11,700 nucleotides of DNA from JBOGFC01 sp050742155 (GTDB lineage: Bacteria > Actinomycetota > Acidimicrobiia > Spongiisociales > JALYHC01), in NCBI GenBank assembly GCA_050742155.1, contig JBOGFC010000257.1:1-11700 (forward strand), given 5' to 3'. The translations under genes and the position numbers were made by a program. Of this stretch, positions 1 to 5,463 are shown one piece after another; positions within the stretch are counted from its first letter, which is position 1; each line of letters starts with the position of its first letter. Under the pieces are notes generated by a model. It saw only the letters and a list, made by a program, of their open reading frames with translations. It made no database searches and was not told where the DNA came from.

Positions 1-590
1 CCTTTGGAGAAGCCGGAGCTTCCGCGCTGCTCGATGCGCGCCGGAAGCTGGCCGCTCACCGGGAGGGGCCCCTCCCCCTGGAGGCTTTCCTGATCAGGTC
101 CGTGCTGCCGGCCCTGCGGGACTTCCCGGAGTTCAACGCCTCTTTGGAGGGGGAGAATGTGGTCCTCAGGCGTCGCTTCGGGATCGGGGTGGCGGTGGAT
201 ACCACCGAGGGGCTGATCGTCCCGGTGGTCAAGGATGCAGATCAGCGCTCCCTGGAGGAGCTGGCTGACGAGGTGGTCCGGCTGGCCGAGGCGGCCCGGG
301 CGCGGAAGCTGGCTCCCGAGGACATGGCCGGCCTCACCTTCACCGTCTCCAACATCGGGGCCGTGGGAGGTGGCTACGGCACCCCCATCATCCCCTACGG
401 GACGACGGCCATCCTCTCGGTGGGACGGGCAGAGGATAGGGCGGTGGTGCGAGATGGCCGAGTGGCGGTGGCCCCGATCTTCCCCTTGTCCCTTTCCTTC
501 GACCACCGGGTGATCGACGGGGCCAAGGGGAGGCGGTTCCTGGCGATGGTCATCGAGCAGTTGGAGGAAGGCGATTCCCCACCCGTCTAA
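1..590 (+). CDS. 2-oxo-acid dehydrogenase E2 acyltransferase, C-terminal part (5' end outside window)
   Basis: The frame is open from base 3 and ends in TAA at 588-590, giving about 195 residues of the catalytic domain of a dihydrolipoamide acyltransferase (E2 of the pyruvate, 2-oxoglutarate or branched-chain dehydrogenase complexes). E2 moves the acyl group from lipoyl-lysine to CoA. Visible hallmarks are FPEFNASLEG, the GIGVAVDTTEGLIVPVVKDAD strand region (matching the family's IAVDTPxGLxVPVI), LTFTVSNIG, and the active-site SFDHRVIDGA with His at 504-506 and Asp at 516-518. The C-terminus is the usual length after this motif. Lipoyl and E1/E3-binding domains would lie upstream, beyond the window, so the substrate class cannot be decided. 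Internal GTG at 102 is not a start; homology continues upstream of it. The family call is secure; the complex is not. Confidence 0.93.
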   Translation, partial: FGEAGASALLDARRKLAAHREGPLPLEAFLIRSVLPALRDFPEFNASLEGENVVLRRRFGIGVAVDTTEGLIVPVVKDADQRSLEELADEVVRLAEAARARKLAPEDMAGLTFTVSNIGAVGGGYGTPIIPYGTTAILSVGRAEDRAVVRDGRVAVAPIFPLSLSFDHRVIDGAKGRRFLAMVIEQLEEGDSPPV

Positions 591-680
591 CGATGCAAGG
601 TCGGTCCGGCCGCAGTCAGCACTAGATTCGAAGGGCGTGAGCTCCGTCGACGAAGTCCGTGTCGCCTGGAGAAGTCCTTG

Positions 681-989
681 ATGACCAAGATCAGCGTCAC
701 CTCGGAGGGTCCGCACGAGTTCGTGGTGGCGGTGACCGAGGCCTCATCATTGAGCACTCATCGCGTCTCGGTGTCGGACGAGGCTCTGGAGCGCTTCGGG
801 GCCGGCGCCTCGGCGGGGCGGCTTGTAGAGGAATCGTTTCGCTTCCTCCTCGAGCGGGAGCCCAAAGAGTCGATCCTGTCCAGCTTCGAGCTGCCGGTGA
901 TCGCCCGCTACTTTCCCGAATACCCCGACGAGATCCGCTCCCGCCTGGGGGGTTTGGGGGGTCATGGCGGCCCTGAAGCGTCCAGTTAG
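681..989 (+). CDS. Conserved small protein of unknown function (102 aa)
   Basis: A 102-residue protein starting at ATG 681, with a GGAGAA ribosome site at 668-673, seven bases upstream; a TTG at 678 directly before it is less likely. It begins MTKISVTSEGPHEF and has a mid-section RLVEESFRFLLEREPKESIL followed by LPVIARYFPEYPDEI. I recall similar short proteins in actinobacteria and other phyla annotated only as hypothetical, so I give no function. No signal peptide, membrane segment or cysteine is present; the protein is acidic-rich with a Gly-rich tail (GGLGGHGG) encoded by a G-tract repeat. It lies 90 bases after the E2 gene; a TAGATT hexamer at 623-628 could be a -10 element. It precedes the PHP hydrolase gene by 55 bases and may share its transcript. 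Confidence 0.8.
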   Translation: MTKISVTSEGPHEFVVAVTEASSLSTHRVSVSDEALERFGAGASAGRLVEESFRFLLEREPKESILSSFELPVIARYFPEYPDEIRSRLGGLGGHGGPEASS

Positions 990-1044
990 GGAGCCTGCTC
1001 CGAGCAGCCGCCGGACCCCCCAAGAGGAAAAGGGGTTTGGGGGG
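949..1044 (+). repeat. 13-base direct repeat with alternative hairpin partners ahead of the PHP gene
   Basis: GGGGTTTGGGGGG occurs at 949-961 and again at 1032-1044, the second copy ending exactly at the ATG at 1045. Between them, CCCCCCAA at 1016-1023 can pair perfectly over 8 bases with TTGGGGGG of either copy (954-961 or 1037-1044). The two pairings exclude each other. The second one places the purine-rich GAGGAAAAGGGG ribosome-site region in the loop and its stem against the start codon. The base pairing is read directly from the sequence; a regulatory role is inference. Confidence 0.5.
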
Positions 1045-1941
1045 ATGAGCGACTACCACCTCCACCTGCACCCCCACGAGCCGGCCCCACCGGGTAGCCC
1101 GCCTCCCGGCGAGTATCCCGCCGGCCACATCGAGGCCTACCTGGAGGCCGCGGCGAGACGCGGGGTCACCGAGCTGGGCTTCACCGAGCACCTCTATCGG
1201 TGTGTTGAGGCGGCCGACGCCCTCGGCGACTTCTGGGAGCGGGAACCCGACCCGAGGCTGGCCGCCCAGGCCGAGCAGTTCGTGAAGGGCGAGCGCAACC
1301 TCTCCCTGGATACCTACGTCGGGGCGGTGCAGGCGGCCAAGGAACGCGGCCTCCCGGTGGCCCTCGGACTGGAGGTGGACTTCTTCCCGGAGACTATCGA
1401 GGCGGTGCTGGAGCTGGTCGCTCCCTACCCGTGGGACTTCCTGTTGGGGGCGGTGCACTGGGTGGGGGGCTGGTCGATCGATCACTCCGAGGTGGCCGAC
1501 GAGTTCGAGCGGCGGGGAGTGCGGAGGGCCTACGAGGAGTACTTCGCCTTGGAGGTGGCGCTGGCCGGCTCGGGAGCCGTCGACGTGCTGGCCCACTGCG
1601 ACGTGGTGAAGAAGTTCGGCCACCGTCCTCCCGATGAGCCGCTCGACCTCTACCGCGAGCTGGTCCGGGCGGCGTCGGGGAGCGGGGTGGCGGTGGAGGT
1701 GTCGAGCGCCGGGCTCCGCAAGCCGGTCGCCGAGATCTACCCGGCGCCCCGGCTGCTCGCCATGCTGGCCGAGGCCGGGGTCCCGATCACCCTGGCCAGC
1801 GACGCCCACGCACCCGAGGACGCCGGCTGGGGCCATCAGCAGGTCGTCGAGGCGGCCCGCTCGCCCGGCTACACGGCCTCGCTCCATTACCGAGCCCGCC
1901 GCGCCGAGCAACGGAGTTTGGCTGAGCGCCCAGGCGGGTAA
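1045..1941 (+). CDS. PHP-domain hydrolase, histidinol-phosphatase (HisK/HisJ) like
   Basis: A 298-residue metal-dependent hydrolase of the PHP superfamily. The start chosen is ATG 1045, giving MSDYHLHLHPHE so that the metal-binding HxH motif sits at residues 5-7, as usual in the family; an in-frame ATG at 964 would overlap the upstream gene and add unrelated sequence. Other expected metal-site motifs are present: FTEH (46-49), GLEVDFFP with Glu110, AVHW with His138, AHCD with His184, and ASDAH with Asp253 and His255. This layout matches PHP histidinol phosphatases, which convert histidinol phosphate to histidinol in histidine synthesis, but several PHP relatives act on other phosphate esters and no his gene is nearby, so the substrate is unproven. 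AAGGGG at 1030-1035 is the likely ribosome site. Confidence 0.82.
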   Translation: MSDYHLHLHPHEPAPPGSPPPGEYPAGHIEAYLEAAARRGVTELGFTEHLYRCVEAADALGDFWEREPDPRLAAQAEQFVKGERNLSLDTYVGAVQAAKERGLPVALGLEVDFFPETIEAVLELVAPYPWDFLLGAVHWVGGWSIDHSEVADEFERRGVRRAYEEYFALEVALAGSGAVDVLAHCDVVKKFGHRPPDEPLDLYRELVRAASGSGVAVEVSSAGLRKPVAEIYPAPRLLAMLAEAGVPITLASDAHAPEDAGWGHQQVVEAARSPGYTASLHYRARRAEQRSLAERPGG

Positions 1942-1984
1942 GAGCCAACGGGCCTGGGGAGCCCTGAGCAGAGGAAGGGAAATC

Positions 1985-2347
1985 ATGGAAACTCAGCCGA
2001 GAGTTCTGTCTGCGACCAGCATCGTCGGCGACACCGTGGTGAACCCCGATGGCGAGAAGCTGGGGGACATCAAGGAGCTGATGATCGACCTGGAGTTTGG
2101 CCAGGTGGCCTATGCCGTGTTGTCCTTCGGCGGCTTCTTCGGGCTCGGTGACAAGCTGTTCGCCATCCCGTGGCAGGCTCTGACGATCCTGCCGGAGGAG
2201 CACGCCTTCTTGTTGGACATCGACAAGGAGACGCTGAAGGAAGCCCCCGGTTTCGACAAGAACAACTGGCCGGAGACGACCGACCGGACCTGGACCGAGG
2301 AGGTCTACAGCTACTACGGCTACACGCCGTATTGGACCGACCGGTAG
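1985..2347 (+). CDS. PRC-barrel domain protein (120 aa)
   Basis: A 120-residue protein with a single PRC-barrel domain, the small beta-barrel shared by photosynthetic reaction-centre subunit H and the RNA-processing factor RimM. The domain runs from about residue 7 to 80: GDTVVNPDGEKLGDIKELMID, then VAYAVLSFGGFFGLGDKLFAIPW and LLDIDKETLKEAPGF. The tail is rich in Trp and Tyr (ending YSYYGYTPYWTDR). Stand-alone proteins of this kind are common in soil bacteria and often stress-associated, with no known reaction. ATG 1985 has a strong purine-rich ribosome site, GAGGAAGGGA at 1971-1980. It lies 43 bases after the PHP gene and is followed by a clear terminator, so it closes its transcription unit. 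Confidence 0.88.
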   Translation: METQPRVLSATSIVGDTVVNPDGEKLGDIKELMIDLEFGQVAYAVLSFGGFFGLGDKLFAIPWQALTILPEEHAFLLDIDKETLKEAPGFDKNNWPETTDRTWTEEVYSYYGYTPYWTDR

Positions 2348-2363
2348 ACGAAGCGTCATCTTC

Positions 2364-2398
2364 AGCGAAAGGGCCCCGTTACCGGGGCCCTTTCTGCT
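2364..2398 (+). terminator. Rho-independent-type terminator after the PRC-barrel gene
   Basis: Bases 2367-2378 pair perfectly with 2383-2394 (12 bp, very GC-rich, closed by an A-A-A/T-T-T end) around a TTAC loop at 2379-2382; AGC 2364-2366 and GCT 2396-2398 can extend the stem past a one-base bulge. The U tract is short (TTT then CTGCT), as often seen in high-GC actinobacteria. It starts 16 bases after the PRC-barrel stop codon. Confidence 0.85.
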
Positions 2399-2404
2399 GG
2401 CTGG

Positions 2405-2410
2405 TACGGT
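2405..2410 (+). promoter_or_regulatory. Candidate -10 element of a leaderless promoter
   Basis: TACGGT fits the actinobacterial -10 pattern TANNNT and lies seven bases ahead of the GTG at 2418. No ribosome site precedes that GTG. This spacing is the typical signature of a leaderless transcript whose first base is the start codon. No convincing -35 hexamer is visible because that zone is the terminator hairpin. Confidence 0.5.
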
Positions 2411-2417
2411 TCCGGGC

Positions 2418-2948
2418 GTGGACGAAGTCCGCGGACGCATCCTCCATGGGCATCCCTTCGCCACCCCGGCCGAGCTGCGCGAGCCGGCCCGCCAGCTGCG
2501 GGGTCGGTTGGTGGCACCCGTCACGGTGTGGACCGCCGGAGGCCCGGAGGAACGCACCGGCCTCACCATGTCCTCGGTGATGGTGGCGGAAGGGGATCCG
2601 GCCAGTGTCTTCGGACTGGTGGGGGAGACGTCGGACCTCTGGGAGGTGATGCGGGACAGCGAGGCTTTCGTGGTGCACGTCCTCGATGAGCCGCACCGCC
2701 AGCTCGCCGACCGCTTCGCCGGCCTACGTCCCAGCCCGGGCGGACTCTTCCGGAACCTGGCGGTGGAGGACACACCCTGGGGCCCGGTGCTCACCGACCT
2801 CCCCAGCCGGGCCTACTGCCGGCTGCGGGCATCCTGGGAGTCTGGCTACCACCTCCTGGTGGCGGGGAGCATCGAGCAGGTCGAGATCCACGACCTGGAG
2901 CGACCCCTCGCCTACCACCGGGGCCGCTACCGGAGCCTGGAGGGGTAG
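2418..2948 (+). CDS. Flavin reductase-like FMN-binding split-barrel protein
   Basis: A 176-residue protein resembling the flavin-reductase-like split-barrel family, which binds FMN and uses NAD(P)H to reduce flavin for a partner oxygenase or as a diffusible product. Supporting segments are LVAPVTVWTAGG followed by GLTMSSVMVAEGDPASVFGLV (the TxSS flavin phosphate region), SDLWEVMRDSEAFVVHVL, and the C-terminal LVAGSIEQVEIHDLERPLAYHRGRYRSL, where the family usually has the GxVxxV...PLxYxxGxYR pattern. GTG 2418 is the only reasonable start; no ribosome site is seen and a TACGGT box lies seven bases upstream, so it is probably translated leaderless. No partner oxygenase is adjacent, so the physiological substrate is unknown. 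Four bases separate its stop from the small ORF leading to cinA. Confidence 0.85.
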   Translation: MDEVRGRILHGHPFATPAELREPARQLRGRLVAPVTVWTAGGPEERTGLTMSSVMVAEGDPASVFGLVGETSDLWEVMRDSEAFVVHVLDEPHRQLADRFAGLRPSPGGLFRNLAVEDTPWGPVLTDLPSRAYCRLRASWESGYHLLVAGSIEQVEIHDLERPLAYHRGRYRSLEG

Positions 2949-2952
2949 GGCG

Positions 2953-3051
2953 ATGCCCGGTGCCGCCAGCCGGGTGTGGCTCACCACGCTCAGGTGCTCC
3001 AAGATCGACGGGCCGGACACGGCGGCCGAGGTGCTCTCGCCGGCCCGATGA
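2953..3051 (+). pseudogene. 32-codon ORF resembling a methylthiotransferase (RimO-type) N-terminus; probable gene remnant or coupling leader
   Basis: ATG 2953 has an excellent ribosome site, GGAGGGG at 2939-2945, seven bases upstream, and the ORF ends in TGA at 3049-3051, overlapping the cinA ATG as ATGA. The peptide includes RVWLTTLRCSKIDGPDTAAE, which recalls the first beta-strand and first cluster cysteine of RimO (pattern ...TLGCxKNxVDSE) with the key Gly and Asn replaced. RimO genes commonly stand a gene or two upstream of cinA in actinobacteria (rimO - pgsA - cinA - recA). My reading is that rimO and pgsA were deleted here, leaving a translated stump that now feeds ribosomes into cinA. 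The resemblance covers fewer than 20 residues, so a chance ORF or a true leader peptide remains possible. Confidence 0.45.
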
Positions 3052-4298
3052 TCGTAGAGCTGGTCTCGGTGGGGACCGAGCTGCTGCTGGGGCAGACAGT
3101 CAATACCAACGCGGCGGTGATCGGGGAGCGACTGGCGGAGGCCGGCTTCGACCATTACCGCCAGACGGTGGTGGGGGACAACCTGGGCCGGCTCACCGAG
3201 GCCTTGGGGACGGCCCTCGAGCGAGCCGGGGCGGTCATCGTCACCGGCGGACTCGGCCCCACCCGGGACGACCTGACCCGGGAGGCCATCGCCGCCGCCA
3301 CCGGCCGGGAATTGCGCTTCAGCGCCGAGTGGGCCGCCGAGCTGGGGCGCCGATGGGAGGTGCTGGACCGGGAGATGCCGGAGAGCAACCTGCGCCAGGC
3401 GGAGTATCCGGAGGGTGCCCGACTTATTCCCAACCCGAAGGGGTCGGCCCCGGGGCTCGACCTGGCCGCGGGGGGCCGGCGGCTCTTCGCCCTGCCGGGC
3501 GTGCCCGAGGAGATGGTCCCCATGCTGGAAGGGCACGTGCTGCCCGAGCTGGTGGCCGCCATGGGCGAGGGCGGGGGGGTGCTGGTGAGCCGGCTGCTCC
3601 GCACCTGGGGCATGTCGGAGTCCCAAGTGGGGGAGGTGCTGGACGACCTCTACCAGGGATCGGTCAATCCGACGGTGGCCTTCCTGGCCTCGGCCGGGGA
3701 GATCAAGGTGCGCCTCACGGCCAAAGGCGCCCAACCCGAGGAGGCGGCCGGCCTCATCGACCCCGTGGAGGAGGAGGTGCGCCGCCGCCTTGGGGGGCTG
3801 GTCTTCGGTACCGACCGGGAGACGGTGGAGGCGGTGTTGCTGAAGTCGCTCGAGGAGCGGGGCTGGACACTGGCGGTGGCCGAGTCGGCGACGGGCGGGC
3901 TCATCGCGGCGCGGCTCACCGAGGTGCCGGGGGCCTCCCAGGTGTTCCGAGGGGGAGTGGTGGCCTATGCCACCGAGGTGAAGGCGGCCCTGCTGGGGGT
4001 CGACGAGGCCTGGCTCGGCCGGCATGGCCTGGTCAGCGAGGCCACCGCCCGGCGCATGGCCGAGGGGGCGGCCGCTCGCCTGGGGGCGGAGGCGGCCGTC
4101 GCGGTGACCGGCTCCGCCGGCCCCGATCCGCTCGAGCAACCGGTCGGGACCATGGTGGTGGCGGTGCTCACCCCGGAGGACCTGCGGGCCACGACCCTTC
4201 GGTTCCCCGGGGACCGGGAGCGAGTGCGGGCCTATGCCACCACGGCCGCTCTGCACCTGGCCCGCCAGGCCGTCAGCGGGGAGTGGTGGAGCCGGTAG
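3048..4298 (+). CDS. cinA: CinA: nicotinamide-nucleotide amidase / competence-damage protein
   Basis: A full-length 416-residue CinA. The N-terminal MoCF-like (COG1058) domain shows SVGTELLLGQ at residues 7-16, TGGLGPTRDD at 66-75, and the LPGVPEEM motif; in characterised members it carries ADP-ribose pyrophosphatase activity. The C-terminal amidase domain shows AESATGG at 278-284, GGVVAYA and VTGSAGP, and deamidates nicotinamide mononucleotide to nicotinic acid mononucleotide for NAD recycling. The AGP loop is slightly shorter than the usual GPGGGTPEKPVG version. ATG 3048 matches the family start (MIVELVSVGTELL); it has no good ribosome site of its own and overlaps the preceding small ORF by ATGA, so coupled translation is likely. 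CinA next to recA is a widespread arrangement, historically linked to competence, though here arsenate reductase intervenes. Confidence 0.96.
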   Translation: MIVELVSVGTELLLGQTVNTNAAVIGERLAEAGFDHYRQTVVGDNLGRLTEALGTALERAGAVIVTGGLGPTRDDLTREAIAAATGRELRFSAEWAAELGRRWEVLDREMPESNLRQAEYPEGARLIPNPKGSAPGLDLAAGGRRLFALPGVPEEMVPMLEGHVLPELVAAMGEGGGVLVSRLLRTWGMSESQVGEVLDDLYQGSVNPTVAFLASAGEIKVRLTAKGAQPEEAAGLIDPVEEEVRRRLGGLVFGTDRETVEAVLLKSLEERGWTLAVAESATGGLIAARLTEVPGASQVFRGGVVAYATEVKAALLGVDEAWLGRHGLVSEATARRMAEGAAARLGAEAAVAVTGSAGPDPLEQPVGTMVVAVLTPEDLRATTLRFPGDRERVRAYATTAALHLARQAVSGEWWSR

Positions 4299-4858
4299 AG
4301 CGCCTCTTCATCGGCGTCCCCCTCACCAGGGAGACGCGGGGGGCGCTGGGCACCCATCTGGCCGAGGCGCTCGGGGATCGCCGGCTCCCCGGCCGGCCGG
4401 TTCCGCCGGAGAATTGGCATCTGACGCTCCGCTTCCTGGGCCGCACGGAGAGGGTGCAGTACGAGAAGCTGCTCAGAGCCCTGGAGGAGGCACGGTTGGG
4501 CGAGGCGTTCGTCCTGGGCCTGTCGAGCCTGGGGGCCTTCCCTCGCCCGGCCCGGGCCACTGTGCTGTGGATGGGGATCGACCGGGGCGAGGAAGAGCTG
4601 GCGGCGCTGGCCGCGCAGGTAGCCGAAACGGTGGAGCGAGCCGGCTTTCCGCCCGAAGAGCGGCCTTTCGCCGCTCACCTCACCCTGAGCCGCATCCGGC
4701 CGCATCAGGACGTGCGCTCCCTCATCGAGAAGGTGCCGCCGTTTGCGTGGCGGCAGCAGGTGGAGCGGTTAGTGGTGTTCCGCAGCCACCTGGGAGGAAG
4801 GGGACCGGCTCGCTACGAGGAGCTGGAGAGTTTCGCCCTGGCGACACAGAAACGCTGA
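4286..4858 (+). CDS. thpR: RNA 2',3'-cyclic phosphodiesterase (2'-5' RNA ligase family)
   Basis: A 190-residue 2H-phosphoesterase. Both catalytic HxT motifs are present: NWHLTLRFLG with His45-Thr47, and AAHLTLSRIR with His131-Thr133. It also has the typical N-terminus RLFIGVPL and the C-terminal VFRSHLGGRGPARYEEL. Such enzymes hydrolyse RNA 2',3'-cyclic phosphates to 2'-phosphates and can reversibly form 2'-5' RNA links in vitro. Start: GTG 4286 (or the adjacent GTG 4283), overlapping the end of cinA by 13 (16) bases, implying translational coupling. A cinA - thpR pair upstream of recA is common in actinobacteria. The stop codon lies inside the 5' arm of the hairpin that follows. Confidence 0.93.
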   Translation: MEPVERLFIGVPLTRETRGALGTHLAEALGDRRLPGRPVPPENWHLTLRFLGRTERVQYEKLLRALEEARLGEAFVLGLSSLGAFPRPARATVLWMGIDRGEEELAALAAQVAETVERAGFPPEERPFAAHLTLSRIRPHQDVRSLIEKVPPFAWRQQVERLVVFRSHLGGRGPARYEELESFALATQKR

Positions 4859-4887
4859 CCGAGTGACCCGAAGGCCACTCGGTCAGC
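4854..4887. terminator. Hairpin between convergent thpR and arsenate reductase genes; likely bidirectional terminator
   Basis: Bases 4854-4865 pair perfectly with 4876-4887 (12 bp: GCTGACCGAGTG with CACTCGGTCAGC); inside, CC 4867-4868 can pair with GG 4873-4874 around a CGAA loop, past an A-C mismatch. The thpR TGA (4856-4858) is within the left arm. On the plus strand no T-run follows; on the minus strand the hairpin is followed by CGTTTCTGTG, a modest T-rich tail, so it fits best as terminator for the minus-strand gene and as a stop/stability structure for thpR. Confidence 0.65.
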
Positions 4888-4930
4888 ACTCAGCAACCTA
4901 CCCAACCTCATCCAATTTGTAAACTGAAAA

Positions 4931-5353
4931 TCAAGGAAAGTTTTCGCGTTCTCCTGATCTCTCGGCGACGAACTTCTCGATGCGGGCCCGCAGGTCGTCG
5001 CGGGCGGTCCGGAAGCTCTGGCGGTCGAAAGGGTCTCGTACGCTCCAGTGGACTCTCCGCCGGGCGCCCGGGAAGGTGGGGCACACCTCGGCGGCCTGGT
5101 CGCAGACGGTGATCACGTAGTCGAACTCCTCATCCCGGAACTCGTCGACGTGCTTGGAGCGATGGCCGGAGACGTCGATCCCGATCTCCCTCATCATCTC
5201 GATGGTGGCGGCGGCCAGTCCGGAGGGCTGGGTCCCGGCGCTGTAGGCCTCGAAGCGGTCGCCGGCCAGGTGGCGGAGCAACCCTTCGGCCATCTGGCTA
5301 CGGGCCCGGTTGCCGGTACAGACGAAGAGGACGCGTTCCTTGGTGCTTGGCAT
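4931..5353 (-). CDS. arsC: Arsenate reductase, thioredoxin-coupled (LMW protein tyrosine phosphatase fold)
   Basis: A 140-residue protein from ATG 5353 (GTG at 5362, adding three residues, is also possible; a GGAGGA lies 12 bases before that GTG). It reduces arsenate to arsenite. The P-loop VCTGNRARSQMAE holds nucleophile Cys12 in the CX5RS pattern, and VCDQAAEVCPTFPG holds Cys84 and Cys91, the spaced pair that distinguishes thioredoxin-linked arsenate reductases from plain low-molecular-weight tyrosine phosphatases. HW...DPF downstream also fits. The second P-loop cysteine of the staphylococcal enzyme is Ala here; it is not one of the three redox cysteines. No arsR or arsenite pump gene is adjacent, so it stands alone, inserted on the opposite strand between thpR and recA, sharing recA's control region. 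Confidence 0.88.
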   Translation of the reverse strand: MPSTKERVLFVCTGNRARSQMAEGLLRHLAGDRFEAYSAGTQPSGLAAATIEMMREIGIDVSGHRSKHVDEFRDEEFDYVITVCDQAAEVCPTFPGARRRVHWSVRDPFDRQSFRTARDDLRARIEKFVAERSGERENFP

Positions 5354-5367
5354 CGAACACACGTTCG
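5354..5367. promoter_or_regulatory. LexA (SOS) box shared by recA and the divergent arsenate reductase gene
   Basis: CGAACACACGTTCG is a perfect CGAAC-N4-GTTCG dyad, the core of the LexA operator in Gram-positive bacteria and actinobacteria. It sits 96 bases upstream of the recA start, directly against the ATG (5351-5353) of the minus-strand arsenate reductase gene and covering that gene's alternative GTG. LexA bound here should repress an upstream recA promoter (a TAGGAT -10 candidate is at 5393-5398) and could also block the arsenate reductase. Confidence 0.85.
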
Positions 5368-5398
5368 CCTAGATTCCTCCGAATGACAGGAGTAGGAT

Positions 5399-5410
5399 TA
5401 CAGGACTGTA
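5399..5410. repeat. Dyad TACAG-GA-CTGTA in the recA upstream region
   Basis: A perfect 5-base inverted repeat with a two-base centre, between the LexA box and the PafBC-type promoter. It could be a regulator site or chance; nothing else in the sequence assigns a binder. Confidence 0.35.
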
Positions 5411-5412
5411 GT

Positions 5413-5435
5413 TTGTCACACCCAGATCGTACTGT
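5413..5435 (+). promoter_or_regulatory. PafBC-dependent (RecA-NDp type) promoter of recA
   Basis: TTGTCA at 5413-5418 is followed after exactly 11 bases by TACTGT at 5430-5435. This matches the mycobacterial LexA-independent damage promoter, tTGTCR-(gtg)-N8-TANNNT, in the TTGTCR core, the spacing and the -10; the gtg trinucleotide is cac here. Transcription would begin near 5442, leaving about 22 bases of leader with the AAGGAG ribosome site at 5451-5456. The motif is read from sequence; dependence on PafBC is inference from the known motif. Confidence 0.7.
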
Positions 5436-5445
5436 TGCCGGCAAC
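5434..5445. repeat. 12-base perfect palindrome GTTGCCGGCAAC at the predicted recA transcription start
   Basis: The palindrome has no central spacer and overlaps the last bases of the TACTGT -10 and the predicted +1. With no loop it would not form a stable RNA hairpin, so a DNA-binding site is the more natural reading if it is functional. Confidence 0.45.
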
Positions 5446-5463
5446 CTAGCAAGGAGCAACCTC

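Noticed and set aside
964..1044. Upstream ATG start for the PHP hydrolase
   Set aside because: Overlaps the preceding gene and adds 27 residues with no similarity before the metal-binding HxH motif.
1929..1958. Inverted repeat CCCAGGC...GCCTGGG around the PHP stop codon as a terminator
   Set aside because: Only 7 bp with a 16-base loop and no T tract; the next gene follows closely.
697..1986. 429-codon open frame on the minus strand across the small protein and PHP genes
   Set aside because: Low-complexity Arg/Pro/Gly/His product with no motif, antisense to clear genes; such frames are expected in GC-rich DNA.
2724..4256. 510-codon minus-strand frame opposite cinA
   Set aside because: Mirror of cinA codon bias, no recognisable domain, and cinA is unmistakable.
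5347..5463. 39-residue N-terminal extension of RecA from ATG 5347
   Set aside because: It would translate through the LexA box and promoter; GTG 5464 has a strong AAGGAG site and matches the family start.
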